Of a DNA stretch of 64,000 nt, positions 9,148 to 20,971 are shown in pieces. The notes beneath the pieces were generated by a model. It saw only the letters and a program-made list of their open reading frames with translations, did no database searches and was not told the DNA's origin. Made by a program: the position numbers and the translations under genes. Source of the DNA: Arbacia lixula (lineage: Eukaryota > Echinodermata > Echinoidea > Arbacioida > Arbaciidae); contig OZ022591.1 of NCBI GenBank assembly GCA_963669155.1, forward strand, positions 22,409,324 through 22,473,323, read 5' to 3'. The stretch's first letter is position 1. The number at the start of each line of letters is the position of its first letter.

Positions 9148-9571
9148 AAACACTTAAGTAAATCACAAAATGACATTCAACTGGCACCTTTTCTCATGTT
9201 CGTTTTATTTTGATCTTTTGTTGCTTGGCTTCTTTCCTTGCGGTGTTCCATCTTCCATTCCCTTTTTTTTTAAATGAATAGTAATTTTGTTTAGCAGGCG
9301 AGTTCTGGTTAGGGTTAGGGTTAGCGTTAGGGTTAGGGTTAGGGTTAGGTTTAGGTTTAGGGCTAAGCAAGACAAAGGTATCAAATGAAAAAAAAGAGAT
9401 AGCCAACATCCACAAGAAGAGCAAGATAATGGATTTCAAAAGGTAAGGAAGTGGTAGGTGAAAAAAAGTGAGGAAAGGGTAAGTGAAAAAAAATGACGAC
9501 AGGGTAAGTAAAAAAAAGAATGAGGGAAGAGTAAGTAAAAAAAGACGAGACATACTTTCAATTAGGAAAAA

Positions 9572-9689
9572 GCCTTCAACACCTGGTATTCCCTGGCGGT
9601 CTCCAATCCAAGTACTAACCGGGCCCTACGCTGCTTGACTTCGGTGATCGGACGAGAACCGGTATGTTCAGCGTGGTATGGTCGTAGGC
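9572..9689 (-). rRNA. 5S: 5S ribosomal RNA, class TAT (copy 18)
   Basis: T114A, T96A and G85T without C17G; block partner of 1431. Confidence 0.93.
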
Positions 9690-10114
9690 AAACACTTAAG
9701 TAAATCACAAAATGACATTCAACTGGCACCTTTTCTCATGTTCGTTTTATTTTGATCTTTTGTTGCTTGGCTTCTTTCCTTGCGGTGTTCCATCTTCCAT
9801 TCCCTTTTTTTTTAAATGAATAGTAATTTTGTTTACCAGGCGAGTTCTGGTTAGGGTTAGGGTTAGCGTTAGGGTTAGGGTTAGGGTTAGGTTTAGGTTT
9901 AGGGCTAAGCAAGACAAAGGTATCAAATGAAAAAAAAGAGATAGCCAACATCCACAAGAAGAGCAAGATAATGGATTTCAAAAGGTAAGGAAGTGGTAGG
10001 TGAAAAAAAGTGAGGAAAGGGTAAGTGAAAAAAAATGACGACAGGGTAAGTGAAAAAAAAGAATGAGGGAAGAGTAAGTAAAAAAAGACGAGACATACTT
10101 TCAATTAGGAAAAA

Positions 10115-10232
10115 GCCTACAACACCTGGTATTCCCAGGCGGTCTCCCATCCAAGTACTAACCGGGCCCTACGCTGCTTGACTTCGGTCATCGGACGAGA
10201 ACCGGTATGTTCAGCGTGGTATGGTCGTAGGC
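10115..10232 (-). rRNA. 5S: 5S ribosomal RNA, class G44 (copy 19)
   Basis: C44G; block partner of 1974. Confidence 0.97.
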
Positions 10233-10657
10233 AAACACTTAAGTAAATCACAAAATGACATTCAACTGCCACCTTTTCTCATGTTCGTTTTATTTTGATC
10301 TTTCGTTGCTTGGCTTCTTTCCTGGCGGTGTTCCATCTTCCATTCCCTTTTTTTTTAAATGAATAGTAATTTTGTTTACCAGGCGAGTTCTGGTAAGGGT
10401 TAGGGTTAGCGTTAGGGTTAGGGTTAGGGTTAGGTTTAGGTTTAGGGCTAAGCAAGACAAAGGTATCAAATGAAAAAAAAGAGATAGCCAACATCCACAA
10501 GAAGAGCATGATAATGGATTTCAAAAGGTAAGGAAGTGGTAGGTGAAAAAAAGTGAGGAAAGGGTAAGTGAAAAAAAATGACGACAGGGTAAGTGAAAAA
10601 AAAGAATGAGGGAAGGGTAAGTAAAAAAAGACGAGACATACTTTCAATTAGGAAAAA

Positions 10658-10775
10658 GCCTACAACACCTGGTATTCCCAGGCGGTCTCCCATCCAAGTA
10701 CTAACCGGGCCCTACGCTGCTTGACTTCGGTCATCGGACGAGAACCGGTATGTTCAGCGTGGTATGGTCGTGGGC
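10658..10775 (-). rRNA. 5S: 5S ribosomal RNA, class G44 with T4C (copy 20)
   Basis: C44G and the private T4C; block partner of 2517. Confidence 0.95.
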
Positions 10776-11194
10776 AAACACTTAAGTAAATCACAAAATG
10801 ACATTCAACTGCCACCTTTTCTCATGTTCGTTTTATTTTGATCTTTTGTTGCTTGGCTTCTTTCCTGGCGGTGTTCCATCTTTCATTCCCTTTTTTTTAA
10901 AATGAATAGTAATTTTGTTTACCAGGCGAGTTCTGGTTAGGGTTAGGGTTAGCGTTAGGGTTAGGGTTAGGTTTAGGTTTAGGGCTAAGCAAGACAAAGG
11001 TATCAAATGAAAAAAAAAAGAGATAGCCAACATCCACAAGAAGAGCAAGATAATGGATTTCAAAAGGTAAGGAAGTGGTAGGTAAAAAAGGGAGGAAAGG
11101 GTAAGTGAAAAAAAATGACGACAGGGTAAGTGAAAAAAAAGAATGAGGAAAGAGTAAGTAAAAAAAGACGAGACATACTTTCAATTAGGAAAAA

Positions 11195-11312
11195 TCCTAC
11201 AACACCTGGTATTCCAAGGCGGTCTCCAATCCAAGTACTAACCGGGCCCTACGCTGCTTGACTTCGGTGATCGGACGAGAACCGGTATGTTCAGCGTGGT
11301 ATGGTCGTAGGC
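11195..11312 (-). rRNA. 5S: 5S ribosomal RNA, private variant (copy 21)
   Basis: C118A, G97T and G85T; block partner of 3054. Confidence 0.92.
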
Positions 11313-11734
11313 AAACACTTAAGTAAATCACAAAATGACATTCAACTGGCACCTTTTCTCATGTTCGTTTTATTTTGATCTTTTGTTGCTTGGCTTCTTT
11401 CCTTGCGGTGTTCCATCTTCCATTCCCTTTTTTTTAAATGAATAGTAATTTTGTTTACCAGGCAAATTCTGGTTAGGGTTAGGGTTAGCGTTAGAGTTAG
11501 GGTTAGGGTTAGGTTTAGGTTTAGGGCTAAGCAAGACAAAGGTATCAAATGAAAAAAAAAGAGATAGCCAACATCCACAAGAAGAGCAAGATAATGGATT
11601 TAAAAAGGTGAGGAAATATTAAGTGAAAAAGAGGTGAGAAAAGGGTAAGTGAAAAAAATTAAGGAAAGGGTAAGTGAAAATAAAATGAGGGAAGAGTAAG
11701 TAAAAAAAGACGACATACTTCATAAAAGGGAAAA

Positions 11735-11852
11735 ACCTATAACACCCGGTATTCCCTGGCGGTCTCTTATCCAAGTACTAACCGGGCCCTACGCTGCTTG
11801 ACTTCGGTGATCGGACGAGAGCCGGTATGTTCAGCGTGGTATGATCGTAGGC
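11735..11852 (-). rRNA. 5S: 5S ribosomal RNA, most divergent copy, possible pseudogene (copy 22)
   Basis: Carries the same eight changes and rearranged 3' flank as 3594, so the defective unit was duplicated whole within the block. Confidence 0.85.
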
Positions 11853-12279
11853 AAACACTTAAGTAAATCACAAAATGACATTCAACTGGCACCTCTTCTC
11901 ATGTTCGTTTTATTTTGATCCTTTGTTGCTTGTTTTCTTTCCTTGCGGTGTTCCATCTTCCATTCTCTTTTTTTTTTAAATGAATAGTAATTTTGTTTAC
12001 CAGGCGAGTTCTGGTTAGGGTTAGGGTTAGCGTTAGGGTTAGGGTTAGGGTTAGGTTTAGGTTTAGGGCTAAGCAAGACAAAGGTATCAAATGAAAAAAA
12101 AGAGATAGCCAACATCCACAAGAAGAGCAAGATAATGGATTTCAAAAGGTAAGGAAGTGGTAGGTGAAAAAAAGTGAGGAAAGGGTAAGTGAAAAAAAAA
12201 TGACGACAGGGTAAGTGAAAAAAAAGAATGAGGGAAGAGTAAATAAAAAAAGACGAGACATACTTTCAATTAGGAAAAA

Positions 12280-12397
12280 GCCTACAACACCTGGTATTCC
12301 CAGGCGGTCTCCCATCCAAGTACTAACCGGGCCCTACGCTGCTTGACTTCGGTGATCGGACGAGAACCGGTATGTTCAGCGTGGTATGGTCGTAGGC
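12280..12397 (-). rRNA. 5S: 5S ribosomal RNA, consensus type (copy 23)
   Basis: Consensus; block partner of 4139, with the same shortened upstream flank. Confidence 0.98.
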
Positions 12398-12824
12398 AAA
12401 CACTTAGTAAATCACAAAATGACATTCAACTGGCACCTTTTCTCATGTTCGTTTTATTTTGATCTTTTGTTGCTTGGCTTCTTTCCTTGCGGTGTTCCAT
12501 CTTCCATTCCCTTTTTTTTTTAAATGAATAGTAATTTTGTTTACCAGGCGAGTTCTGGTTAGGGTTAGGGTTAGCGTTAGGGTTAGGGTTAGGGTTAGGT
12601 TTTGGTTTAGAGCTAAGCAAGACAAAGGTATCAAATGAAAAAAAAGAGATAGCCAACATCCACAAGAAGAGCAAGATAATGGATTTCAAAAGGTAAGGAA
12701 GTGGTAGGTGAAAAAAAGTGAAGAAAAGGGTAAGTGAAAAAAAAATGACGACAGGGTAAGTGAAAAAAAAGAATGAGGGAAGAGTAAGTAAAAAAAGACG
12801 AGACATACTTTCAATTAGGAAAAA

Positions 12825-12942
12825 GCCTACAACACCTGGTATTCCCAGGCGGTCTCCCATCCAAGTACTAACCGGGCCCTACGCTGCTTGACTTCGGTGA
12901 TCGGACGAGAACCGGTATGTTCAGCGTGGTATGGTCGTAGGC
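12825..12942 (-). rRNA. 5S: 5S ribosomal RNA, consensus type (copy 24)
   Basis: Consensus; block partner of 4684, with the TTTTGG hexamer to its left. Confidence 0.98.
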
Positions 12943-13367
12943 AAACACTTAAGTAAATCACAAAATGACATTCAACTGCCACCTTTTCTCATGTTCGTTT
13001 TATTTTGATCTTTTGTTGCTTGGCTTCTTTCCTTGCGGTGTTCCATCTTCCATTCCCTTTTTTTTTAAATGAATAGTAATTTTGTTTACCAGGCGAGTTC
13101 TGGTAAGGGTTAGGGTTAGCGTAAGGGTTAGGGTTAGGGTTAGGTTTAGGTTTAGGGCTAAGCAAGACAAAGGTATCAAATGAAAAAAAAGAGATAGCCA
13201 ACATCCACAAGAAGAGCAAGATAATGGATTTCAAAAGGTAAGGAAGTGGTAGGTGAAAAAAAGTGAGGAAAGGGTAAGTGAAAAAAAATGACGACAGGGT
13301 AAGTGAAAAAAAAGAATGAGGGAAGAGTAAGTAAAAAAAGACGAGACATACTTTCAATTAGGAAAAA

Positions 13368-13485
13368 GCCTACAACACCTGGTATTCCCAGGCGGTCTCC
13401 CATCCAAGTACTAACCGGGCCCTACGCTGCTTGACTTTGGTGATCGGACGAGAACCGGTATGTTCAGCGTGGTATGGTCGTAGGC
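13368..13485 (-). rRNA. 5S: 5S ribosomal RNA, class A48 (copy 25)
   Basis: G48A; block partner of 5227 and the last gene inside the stretch that matches copy 1 of the block without difference. Confidence 0.96.
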
Positions 13486-13904
13486 AAACACTTAAGTAAA
13501 TCACAAAATGACATTCAACTGGCACCTTTTCTCATGTTCGTTTTATTTTGATCTTTTGTTGCTTGGCTTCTTTCCTTGCGGTGTTCCATCTTCCATTCCC
13601 TTTTTTTTTTAAATGAATAGTAATTTTGTTTACCAGGCGAGTTGTGGTTAGGGTTAGGGTTAGCGTTAGGGTTAGGGTTAGGTTTATTTTTAGGGCTAAG
13701 CAAGACAAAGGTATCAAATGAAAAAAAAGAGATAGCCAACATCCACAAGAAGAGCAAGATAATGGATTTCAAAAGGTAAGGAAGTGGTAGGTGAAAAAAA
13801 GTGAGGAAAGGGTAAGTGAAAAAAAATGACGACAGGGTAAGTGAAAAAAAGAATGAGGGAAGAGTAAGTAAAAAAAGACGAGACGTACTTTCAATTAGGA
13901 AAAA

Positions 13905-14022
13905 GCCTTCAACACCTGGTATTCCCTGGCGGTCTCCAATCCAAGTACTAACCGGGCCCTACGCTGCTTGACTTCGGTGATCGGACGAGAACCGGTATGT
14001 TCAGCCTGGTATGGTCGTAGGC
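13905..14022 (-). rRNA. 5S: 5S ribosomal RNA, class TAT with C17G (copy 26)
   Basis: Same four changes as 5770, but the telomere tract to its left (13646-13695) has the TTTATTTTTAGGG form, so gene and spacer have different affinities. Confidence 0.9.
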
Positions 14023-14453
14023 AAACACTTAAGTAAATCACAAAATGACATTCAACTGGCACCTTTTCTCATGTTCGTTTTATTTTGATCTTTTGTTGCT
14101 TGGCTTCTTTCCTTCCGGTGTTCCATCTTCTATTCCCTTTTTTTTTAAATGAATAGTAATTTTGTTTACCAGGCGAGTTCTGGTTAGGTTTAGGGTTAGC
14201 GTTAGGGTTAGGGTTAGGGTTAGGTTTAGGTTTAGGTTTAGGGCTAAGCAAGACAAAGGTATCAAATGAAAAAAAAGAGATAGCCAACATCCACAAGAAG
14301 AGCAAGATAATGGATTTCAAAAGGTAAGGAAGTGGTAGGTGAAAAAAAGTGAGGAAAGGGTAAGTGAAAAAAAATGACGACAGGGTAAGTGAAAAAAAAG
14401 AATGAGGGAAGAGTAAGTAAAAAAAGACGAGACATACTTTCAATTAGGAAAAA

Positions 14454-14571
14454 GCCTACAACACCTGGTATTCCCAGGCGGTCTCCCATCCAAGTACTAA
14501 CCGGGCCCTACGCTGCTTGACTTTGGTGATCGGACGAGAACCGGTATGTTCAGCGTGGTATGGTCGTAGGC
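14454..14571 (-). rRNA. 5S: 5S ribosomal RNA, class A48 (copy 27)
   Basis: G48A with a ten-hexamer spacer to the left; partner of 6319 at 8,135 bp. Confidence 0.96.
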
Positions 14572-14990
14572 AAACACTTAAGTAAATCACAAAATGACAT
14601 TCAACTGGCACCTTTTCTCATGTTCGTTTTATTTTGATCTTTTGTTGCTTGTTTTCTTTCCTTGCGGTGTTCCATCTTCCATTCCCTTTTTTTTTTAAAT
14701 GAATAGTAATTTTGTTTACCAGGCGAGTTCTGGTTAGGGTTAGGGTTAGCGTTAGGGTTAGGGTTAGGTTTATTTTTAGGGCTAAGCAAGACAAAGGTAT
14801 CAAATGAAAAAAAAGAGATAGCCAACATCCACAAGAAGAGCAAGATAATGGATTTCAAAAGGTAAGGAAGTGGTAGGTGAAAAAAAGTGAGGAAAGGGTA
14901 AGTGAAAAAAAATGACGACAGGGTAAGTGAAAAAAAGAATGAGGGAAGAGTAAGTAAAAAAAGACGAGACGTACTTTCAATTAGGAAAAA

Positions 14991-15108
14991 GCCTTCAACA
15001 CCTGGTATTCCCTGGCGGTCTCCAATCCAAGTACTAACCGGGCCCTACGCTGCTTGACTTCGGTGATCGGACGAGAACCGGTATGTTCAGCCTGGTATGG
15101 TCGTAGGC
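14991..15108 (-). rRNA. 5S: 5S ribosomal RNA, class TAT with C17G (copy 28)
   Basis: T114A, T96A, G85T and C17G; second member of the 1,086 bp dimer duplication (partner 13905). Confidence 0.9.
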
Positions 15109-15540
15109 AAACACTTAAGTAAATCACAAAATGACATTCAACTGGCACCTTTTCTCATGTTCGTTTTATTTTGATCTTTTGTTGCTTGGCTTCTTTCCTT
15201 CCGGTGTTCCATCTTCTATTCCCTTTTTTTTTAAATGAATAGTAATTTTGTTTACCAGGCGAGTTCTGGTTAGGTTTAGGGTTAGCGTTAGGGTTAGGGT
15301 TAGGGTTAGGTTTAGGTTTAGGTTTAGGGCTAAGCAAGACAAAGGTATCAAATGAAAAAAAAGAGATAGCCAACATCCACAAGAAGAGCAAGATAATGGA
15401 TTTCAAAAGGTAAGGAAGTGGTAGGTGAAAAAAAGTGAGGAAAGGGTAAGTGAAAAAAAAATGACGACAGGGTAAGTGAAAAAAAAGAATGAGGGAAGAG
15501 TAAGTAAAAAAAGACGAGACATACTTTCAATTAGGAAAAA

Positions 15541-15658
15541 GCCTACAACACCTGGTATTCCCAGGCGGTCTCCCATCCAAGTACTAACCGGGCCCTACGC
15601 TGCTTGACTTCGGTGATCGGACGAGAACCGGTATGTTCAGCGTGGTATGGTCGTAGGC
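15541..15658 (-). rRNA. 5S: 5S ribosomal RNA, consensus type (copy 29)
   Basis: Consensus gene behind a ten-hexamer spacer; elsewhere in the block the same spacer allele carries class A48. Confidence 0.98.
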
Positions 15659-16085
15659 AAACACTTAAGTAAATCACAAAATGACATTCAACTGCCACCT
15701 TTTCTCATGCTCGTTTTATTTTGATCTTTTGTTGCTTGGCTTCTTTCCTTGCGGTGTTCCATCTTCCATTCCCTTTTTTTTTTAAATGAATAGTAATTTT
15801 GTTTACCAGGCGAGTTCTGGTTAGGGTTAGGGTTAGCGTTAGGGTTAGGGTTAGGGTTAGGTTTAGGTTTAGGGCTAAGCAAGACAAAGGTATCAAAAGA
15901 AAAAAAAGAGATAGCCAACATCCACAAGAAGAGCAAGATAATGGATTTCAAAAGGTAAGGAAGTGGTAGGTGAAAAAAAGTGAGGAAAGGGTAAGTGAAA
16001 AAAAATGACGACAGGGTAAGTGAAAAAAAAAGAATGAGGGAAGAGTAAGTAAAAAAAGACGAGACATACTTTCAATTAGGAAAAA

Positions 16086-16203
16086 GCCTACAACACCTGG
16101 TATTCCCAGGCGGTCTCCCATCCAAGTACTAACCGGGCCCTACGCTGCTTGACTTCGGTCATCGGACGAGAACCGGTATGTTCAGCGTGGTATGGTCGTA
16201 GGC
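16086..16203 (-). rRNA. 5S: 5S ribosomal RNA, class G44 (copy 30)
   Basis: C44G. Upstream flank has TTAAGAAAATC for TTAAGTAAATC. Confidence 0.97.
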
Positions 16204-16628
16204 AAACACTTAAGAAAATCACAAAATGACATTCAACTGCCACCTTTTCTCATGTTCGTTTTATTTTGATCTTTCGTTGCTTGGCTTCTTTGCTTCCGGT
16301 GTTCCATCTTCCATTCCCTTTTTTTTTAAATGAATAGTAATTTTGTTTACCAGGCGAGTTCTGGTAAGGGTTAGGGTTAGCGTTAGGGTTAGGGTTAGGG
16401 TTAGGATTAGGTTTAGGGCTAAGCAAGACAAAGGTATCAAATGAAAAAAAAGAGATAGCCAACATCCACAAGAAGAGCAAGATAATGGATTTCAAAAGGT
16501 AAGGAAGTGGTAGGTGAAAAAAAGTGAGGAAAGGGTAAGTGAAAAAAAATGACGACAGGGTAAGTGAAAAAAAAGAATGAGGGAAGAGTAAGTAAAAAAA
16601 GACGAGACATACTTTCAATTAGGAAAAA

Positions 16629-16746
16629 GCCTACAACACCTGGTATTCCCAGGCGGTCTCCCATCCAAGTACTAACCGGGCCCTACGCTGCTTGACTTCG
16701 GTCATCGGACGAGAACCGGTATGTTCAGCGTAGTATGGTCGTAGGC
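16629..16746 (-). rRNA. 5S: 5S ribosomal RNA, class G44 with C15T (copy 31)
   Basis: C44G plus private C15T at the helix I to helix II junction. The tract to its left has a TTAGGA hexamer near 16404. Confidence 0.95.
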
Positions 16747-17171
16747 AAACACTTAAGTAAATCACAAAATGACATTCAACTGCCACCTTTTCTCATGTTC
16801 GTTTTATTTTGATCTTTTGTTGCTTGGCTTCTTTCCTTGCGGTGTTCCATCTTCCATTCCCTTTTTTTTTAAATGAATAGTAATTTTGTTTACCAGGCGA
16901 GTTCTGGTAAGGGTTAGGGTTAGCGTAAGGGTTAGGGTTAGGGTTAGGTTTAGGTTTAGGGCTAAGCAAGACAAAGGTATCAAATGAAAAAAAAGAGATA
17001 GCCAACATCCACAAGAAGAGCAAGATAATGGATTTATAAAGGTAAGGAAGTGGAAGGTGAAAAAAAGTGAGGAAAGGGTAAGTGAAAAAAAATGACGACA
17101 GGGTAAGTGAAAAAAAAGAATGAGGGAAGAGTAAGTAAAAAAAGACGAGACATACTTTCAATTAGGAAAAA

Positions 17172-17289
17172 GCCTACAACACCTGGTATTCCCAGGCGGT
17201 CTCCCATCCAAGTACTAACCGGGCCCTACGCTGCTTGACTTTGGTGATCGGACGAGAACCGGTATGTTCAGCGTGGTATGGTCGTAGGC
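17172..17289 (-). rRNA. 5S: 5S ribosomal RNA, class A48 (copy 32)
   Basis: G48A. Left spacer has two TAAGGG hexamers and GATTTATAAAGG for GATTTCAAAAGG. Confidence 0.96.
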
Positions 17290-17707
17290 AAACACTTAAG
17301 TAAATCACAAAATGACATTCAACTGCCACCTTTTCTCATGTTCGTTTTATTTTGATCTTTTGTTGCTTGGCTTCTTTCCTTGCGGTGTTCCATCTTCCAT
17401 TCCCTTTTTTTTAAATGAATAGTAATTTTGTTTACCAGGCGAGTTCTGGTTAGGGTTAGGGTTAGCGTTAGGGTTAGGGTTAGGTTTAGGTTTAGGGCTA
17501 AGCAAGACAAAGGTATCAAATGAAAAAAAAAGAGATAGCCAACATCCACAAGAAGAGCAAGATAATGGATTTCAAAAGGTAAGGAAGTGGTAGGTGAAAA
17601 AAAGTGAGGAAAGGGTAAGTGAAAAAAAATGACGACAGGGTAAGTGAAAAAAAGAATGAGGGAAGAGTAAGTAAAAAAAGACGAGACATACTTTCAATTA
17701 GGAAAAA

Positions 17708-17825
17708 GCCTTCAACACCTGGTATTCCCTGGCGGTCTCCAATCCAAGTACTAACCGGGCCCTACGCTGCTTGACTTCGGTGATCGGACGAGAACCGGTA
17801 TGTTCAGCCTGGTATGGTCGTAGGC
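17708..17825 (-). rRNA. 5S: 5S ribosomal RNA, class TAT with C17G (copy 33)
   Basis: Fourth copy with T114A, T96A, G85T and C17G; again followed on the right by a ten-hexamer unit. Confidence 0.9.
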
Positions 17826-18257
17826 AAACACTTAAGTAAATCACAAAATTACATTCAACTGGCACCTTTTCTCATGTTCGTTTTATTTTGATCTTTTGTT
17901 GCTTGGCTTCTTTCCTTCCGGTGTTCCATCTTCTATTCCCTTTTTTTTTAAATGAATAGTAATTTTGTTTACCAGGCGAGTTCTGGTTAGGTTTAGGGTT
18001 AGCGTTAGGGTTAGGGTTAGGGTTAGGTTTAGGTTTAGGTTTAGGGCTAAGCAAGACAAAGGTATCAAATGAAAAAAAAGAGATAGCCAACATCCACAAG
18101 AAGAGCAAGATAATGGATTTCAAAAGGTAAGGAAGTGGTAGGTGAAAAAAAGTGAGGAAGGGGTAAGTGAAAAAAAAATGACGACAGGGTAAGTGAAAAA
18201 AAAGAATGAGGGAAGAGTAAGTAAAAAAAGACGAGACATACTTTCAATTAGGAAAAA

Positions 18258-18375
18258 GCCTACAACACCTGGTATTCCCAGGCGGTCTCCCATCCAAGTA
18301 CTAACCGGGCCCTACGCTGCTTGACTTCGGTGATCTGACGAGAACCGGTATGTTCAGCGTGGTATGGTCGTAGGC
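18258..18375 (-). rRNA. 5S: 5S ribosomal RNA, private C40A (copy 34)
   Basis: Single change C40A in loop C, seen nowhere else. Ten-hexamer spacer to the left. Confidence 0.95.
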
Positions 18376-18799
18376 AAACACTTAAGTAAATCACAAAATG
18401 ACATTCAACTGCCACCTTTTCTCATGCTCGTTTTATTTTGATCTTTTGTTGCTTGGCTTCTTTCCTTGCGGTGTTCCATCTTCCATTCCCTTTTTTTTTA
18501 AATGAATAGTAATTTTGTTTAGCAGGCGAGTTCTGGTTAGGGTTAGGGTTAGCGTTAGGGTTAGGGTTAGGGTTAGGTTTAGGTTTAGGGCTAAGCAAGA
18601 CAAAGGTATCAAATGAAAAAAAGAGATAGCCAACATCCACAAGAAGAGCAAGATAATGGATTTCAAAAGGTAAGGAAGTTGTAGGTGAAAAAAAGTGAGG
18701 AAAGGGTAAGTGAAAAAAAATGACGACAGGGTAAGTGAAAAAAAAGAATGAGGGAAGAGTAAGTAAAAAAAGACGAGACATACTTTCAATTAGGAAAAA

Positions 18800-18917
18800 G
18801 CCTACAACACCTGGTATTCCCAGGCGGTCTCCCATCCAAGTACTAACCGGGCCCTACGCTGCTTGACTTCGGTGATCGGACGAGAACCGGTATGTTCAGC
18901 GTGGTATGGTCGTAGGC
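18800..18917 (-). rRNA. 5S: 5S ribosomal RNA, consensus type (copy 35)
   Basis: Consensus. The left spacer has TTTAGCAGG for TTTACCAGG, a marker that dominates many right-hand units. Confidence 0.98.
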
Positions 18918-19340
18918 AAACACTTAAGTAAATCACAAAATGACATTCAACTGCCACCTTTTCTCATGTTCGTTTTATTTTGATCTTTTGTTGCTTGGCT
19001 TCTTTCCTGGCGGTGTTCCATCTTTCATTCCCTTTTTTTTTAAATGAATAGTAATTTTGTTTACCAGGCGAGTTCTGGTTAGGGTTAGGGTTAGCGTTAG
19101 GGTTAGGGTTAGGGTTAGGTTTAGGTTTAGGGCTAAGCAAGACAAAGGTATCAAATGAAAAAAAAGAGATAGCCAACATCCACAAGAAGAGCAAGATAAT
19201 GGATTTCAAAAGGTAAGGAAGTGGTAGGTAAAAAAGGGAGGAAAGGGTAAGTGAAAAAAAATGACGACAGGGTAAGTGAAAAAAAAGAATGAGGGAAGAG
19301 TAAGTAAAAAAAGACGAGACATACTTTCAATTAGGAAAAA

Positions 19341-19458
19341 GCCTACAACACCTGGTATTCCCAGGCGGTCTCCCATCCAAGTACTAACCGGGCCCTACGC
19401 TGCTTGACTTCGGTGATCGGACGAGAACCGGTATGTTCAGCGTGGTATGGTCGTAGGC
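19341..19458 (-). rRNA. 5S: 5S ribosomal RNA, consensus type (copy 36)
   Basis: Consensus. The left minisatellite has the AGGTAAAAAAGGGAGG form also seen near 2940, 23555, 24640 and 35540. Confidence 0.98.
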
Positions 19459-19884
19459 AAACACTTAAGTAAATCACAAAATGACATTCAACTGCCACCT
19501 TTTCTCATGTTTGTTTTATTTTGATCTTTTGTTGCTTGGCTTCTTTCCTGGCGGTGTTCCATCTTCCATTCCCTTTTTTTTTAAATGAATAGTAATTTTG
19601 TTTAGCAGGCGAGTTCTGGTTAGGGTTAGGGTTAGCGTTAGGGTTAGGGTTAGGGTTAGGTTTAGGTTTAGGGCTAAGCAAGACAAAGGTATCAAATGAA
19701 AAAAAAAGAGATAGCCAACATCCACAAGAAGAGCAAGATAATGGATTTCAAAAGGTAAGGAAGTGGTAGGTGAAAAAAGTGAGGAAAGGGTAAGTGAAAA
19801 AAAAATGACGACAGGGTAAGTGAAAAAAAAGAATGAGGGAAGAGTAAGTAAAAAAAGACGAGACATACTTTCAATTAGGAAAAA

Positions 19885-20002
19885 GCCTACAACACCTGGT
19901 ATTCCCAGGCGGTCTCCCATCCAAGTACTAACCGGGCCCTACGCTGCTTGACTTTGGTGATCGGACGAGAACCGGTATGTTCAGCGTGGTATGGTCGTAG
20001 GC
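19885..20002 (-). rRNA. 5S: 5S ribosomal RNA, class A48 (copy 37)
   Basis: G48A. Confidence 0.96.
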
Positions 20003-20427
20003 AAACACTTAAGTAAATCACAAAATGACATTCAACTGGCACCTTTTCTCATGTTCGTTTTATTTTGATCTTTTGTTGCTTGGCTTCTTTCCTGGCGGTG
20101 TTCCATCTTCCATTCCCTTTTTTTTTAAATGAATAGTAATTTTGTTTACCAGGCGAGTTCTGGTTAGGGTTAGGGTTAGCGTTAGGGTTAGGGTAAGGGT
20201 TAGGTTTAGGTTTAGGGCTAAGCAAGACAAAGGTATCAAATGAAAAAAAAGAGATAGCCAACATCCACAAGAAGAGCAAGATAATGGATTTCAAAAGGTA
20301 AGGAAGTGGTAGGTGAAAAAAAGTGAGGAAAGGGTAAGTGAAAAAAAATGACGACAGGGTAAGTAAAAAAAAAGAATGAGGGAAGAGTAAGTAAAAAAAG
20401 ACGAGACATACTTTCAATTAGGAAAAA

Positions 20428-20545
20428 GCCTACAACACCTGGTATTCCCAGGCGGTCTCCCATCCAAGTACTAACCGGGCCCTACGCTGCTTGACTTCGG
20501 TGATCGGACGAGAACCGGTATGTTCAGCGTGGTATGGTCGTAGGC
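20428..20545 (-). rRNA. 5S: 5S ribosomal RNA, consensus type (copy 38)
   Basis: Consensus. Left tract has a TAAGGG hexamer near 20193, a marker shared with the units at 25590 and 36502. Confidence 0.98.
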
Positions 20546-20971
20546 AAACACTTAAGTAAATCACAAAATGACATTCAACTGGCACCTTTTCTTATGTTCG
20601 TTTTATTTTGATCTTTTGTTGCTTGGCTTCTTTCCTGGCGGTGTTCCATCTTCCATTCCCTTTTTTTTTTAAATGAATAGTAATTTTGTTTACCAGGCGA
20701 GTTCTGGTTAGGGTTAGGGTTAGCGTTAGGGTTAGGGTTAGGGTTAGGTTTAGGTTTAGGGCTAAGCAAGACAAAGGTATCAAATGAAAAAAAAGAGATA
20801 GCCAACATCCACAAGAAGAGCAAGATAATGGATTTCAAAAGGAAAGGAAGTGGTAGGTGAAAAAAGTGAGGAAAGGGTAAGTGAAAAAAAAATGACGACA
20901 GGGTAAGTGAAAAAAAAGAATGAGGGAAGAGTAAGTAAAAAAAGACGAGACATACTTTCAATTAGGAAAAA

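Larger units (their letters stand above)
13486..14571. repeat. Dimer duplication, copy 1 (1,086 bp)
   Basis: Two units: one with the TAT plus C17G gene and the TTTATTTTTAGGG tract end, one with a ten-hexamer tract. The pair recurs directly to the right. Confidence 0.8.
8142..14651. repeat. Higher-order repeat A, copy 2
   Basis: Second copy of the 15-unit block. It differs from copy 1 at 13644 (C to G) and just after it, where the telomere tract has lost one hexamer and gained a TTTATTTTTAGGG end. Confidence 0.9.
14572..15658. repeat. Dimer duplication, copy 2
   Basis: Repeats the pair at 13486-14571. It differs in the left unit by TTGTTTTC for TTGGCTTC near 14650, a feature of the unit near 3790 and 11930, and in the second gene, which is consensus here. 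Confidence 0.8.
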
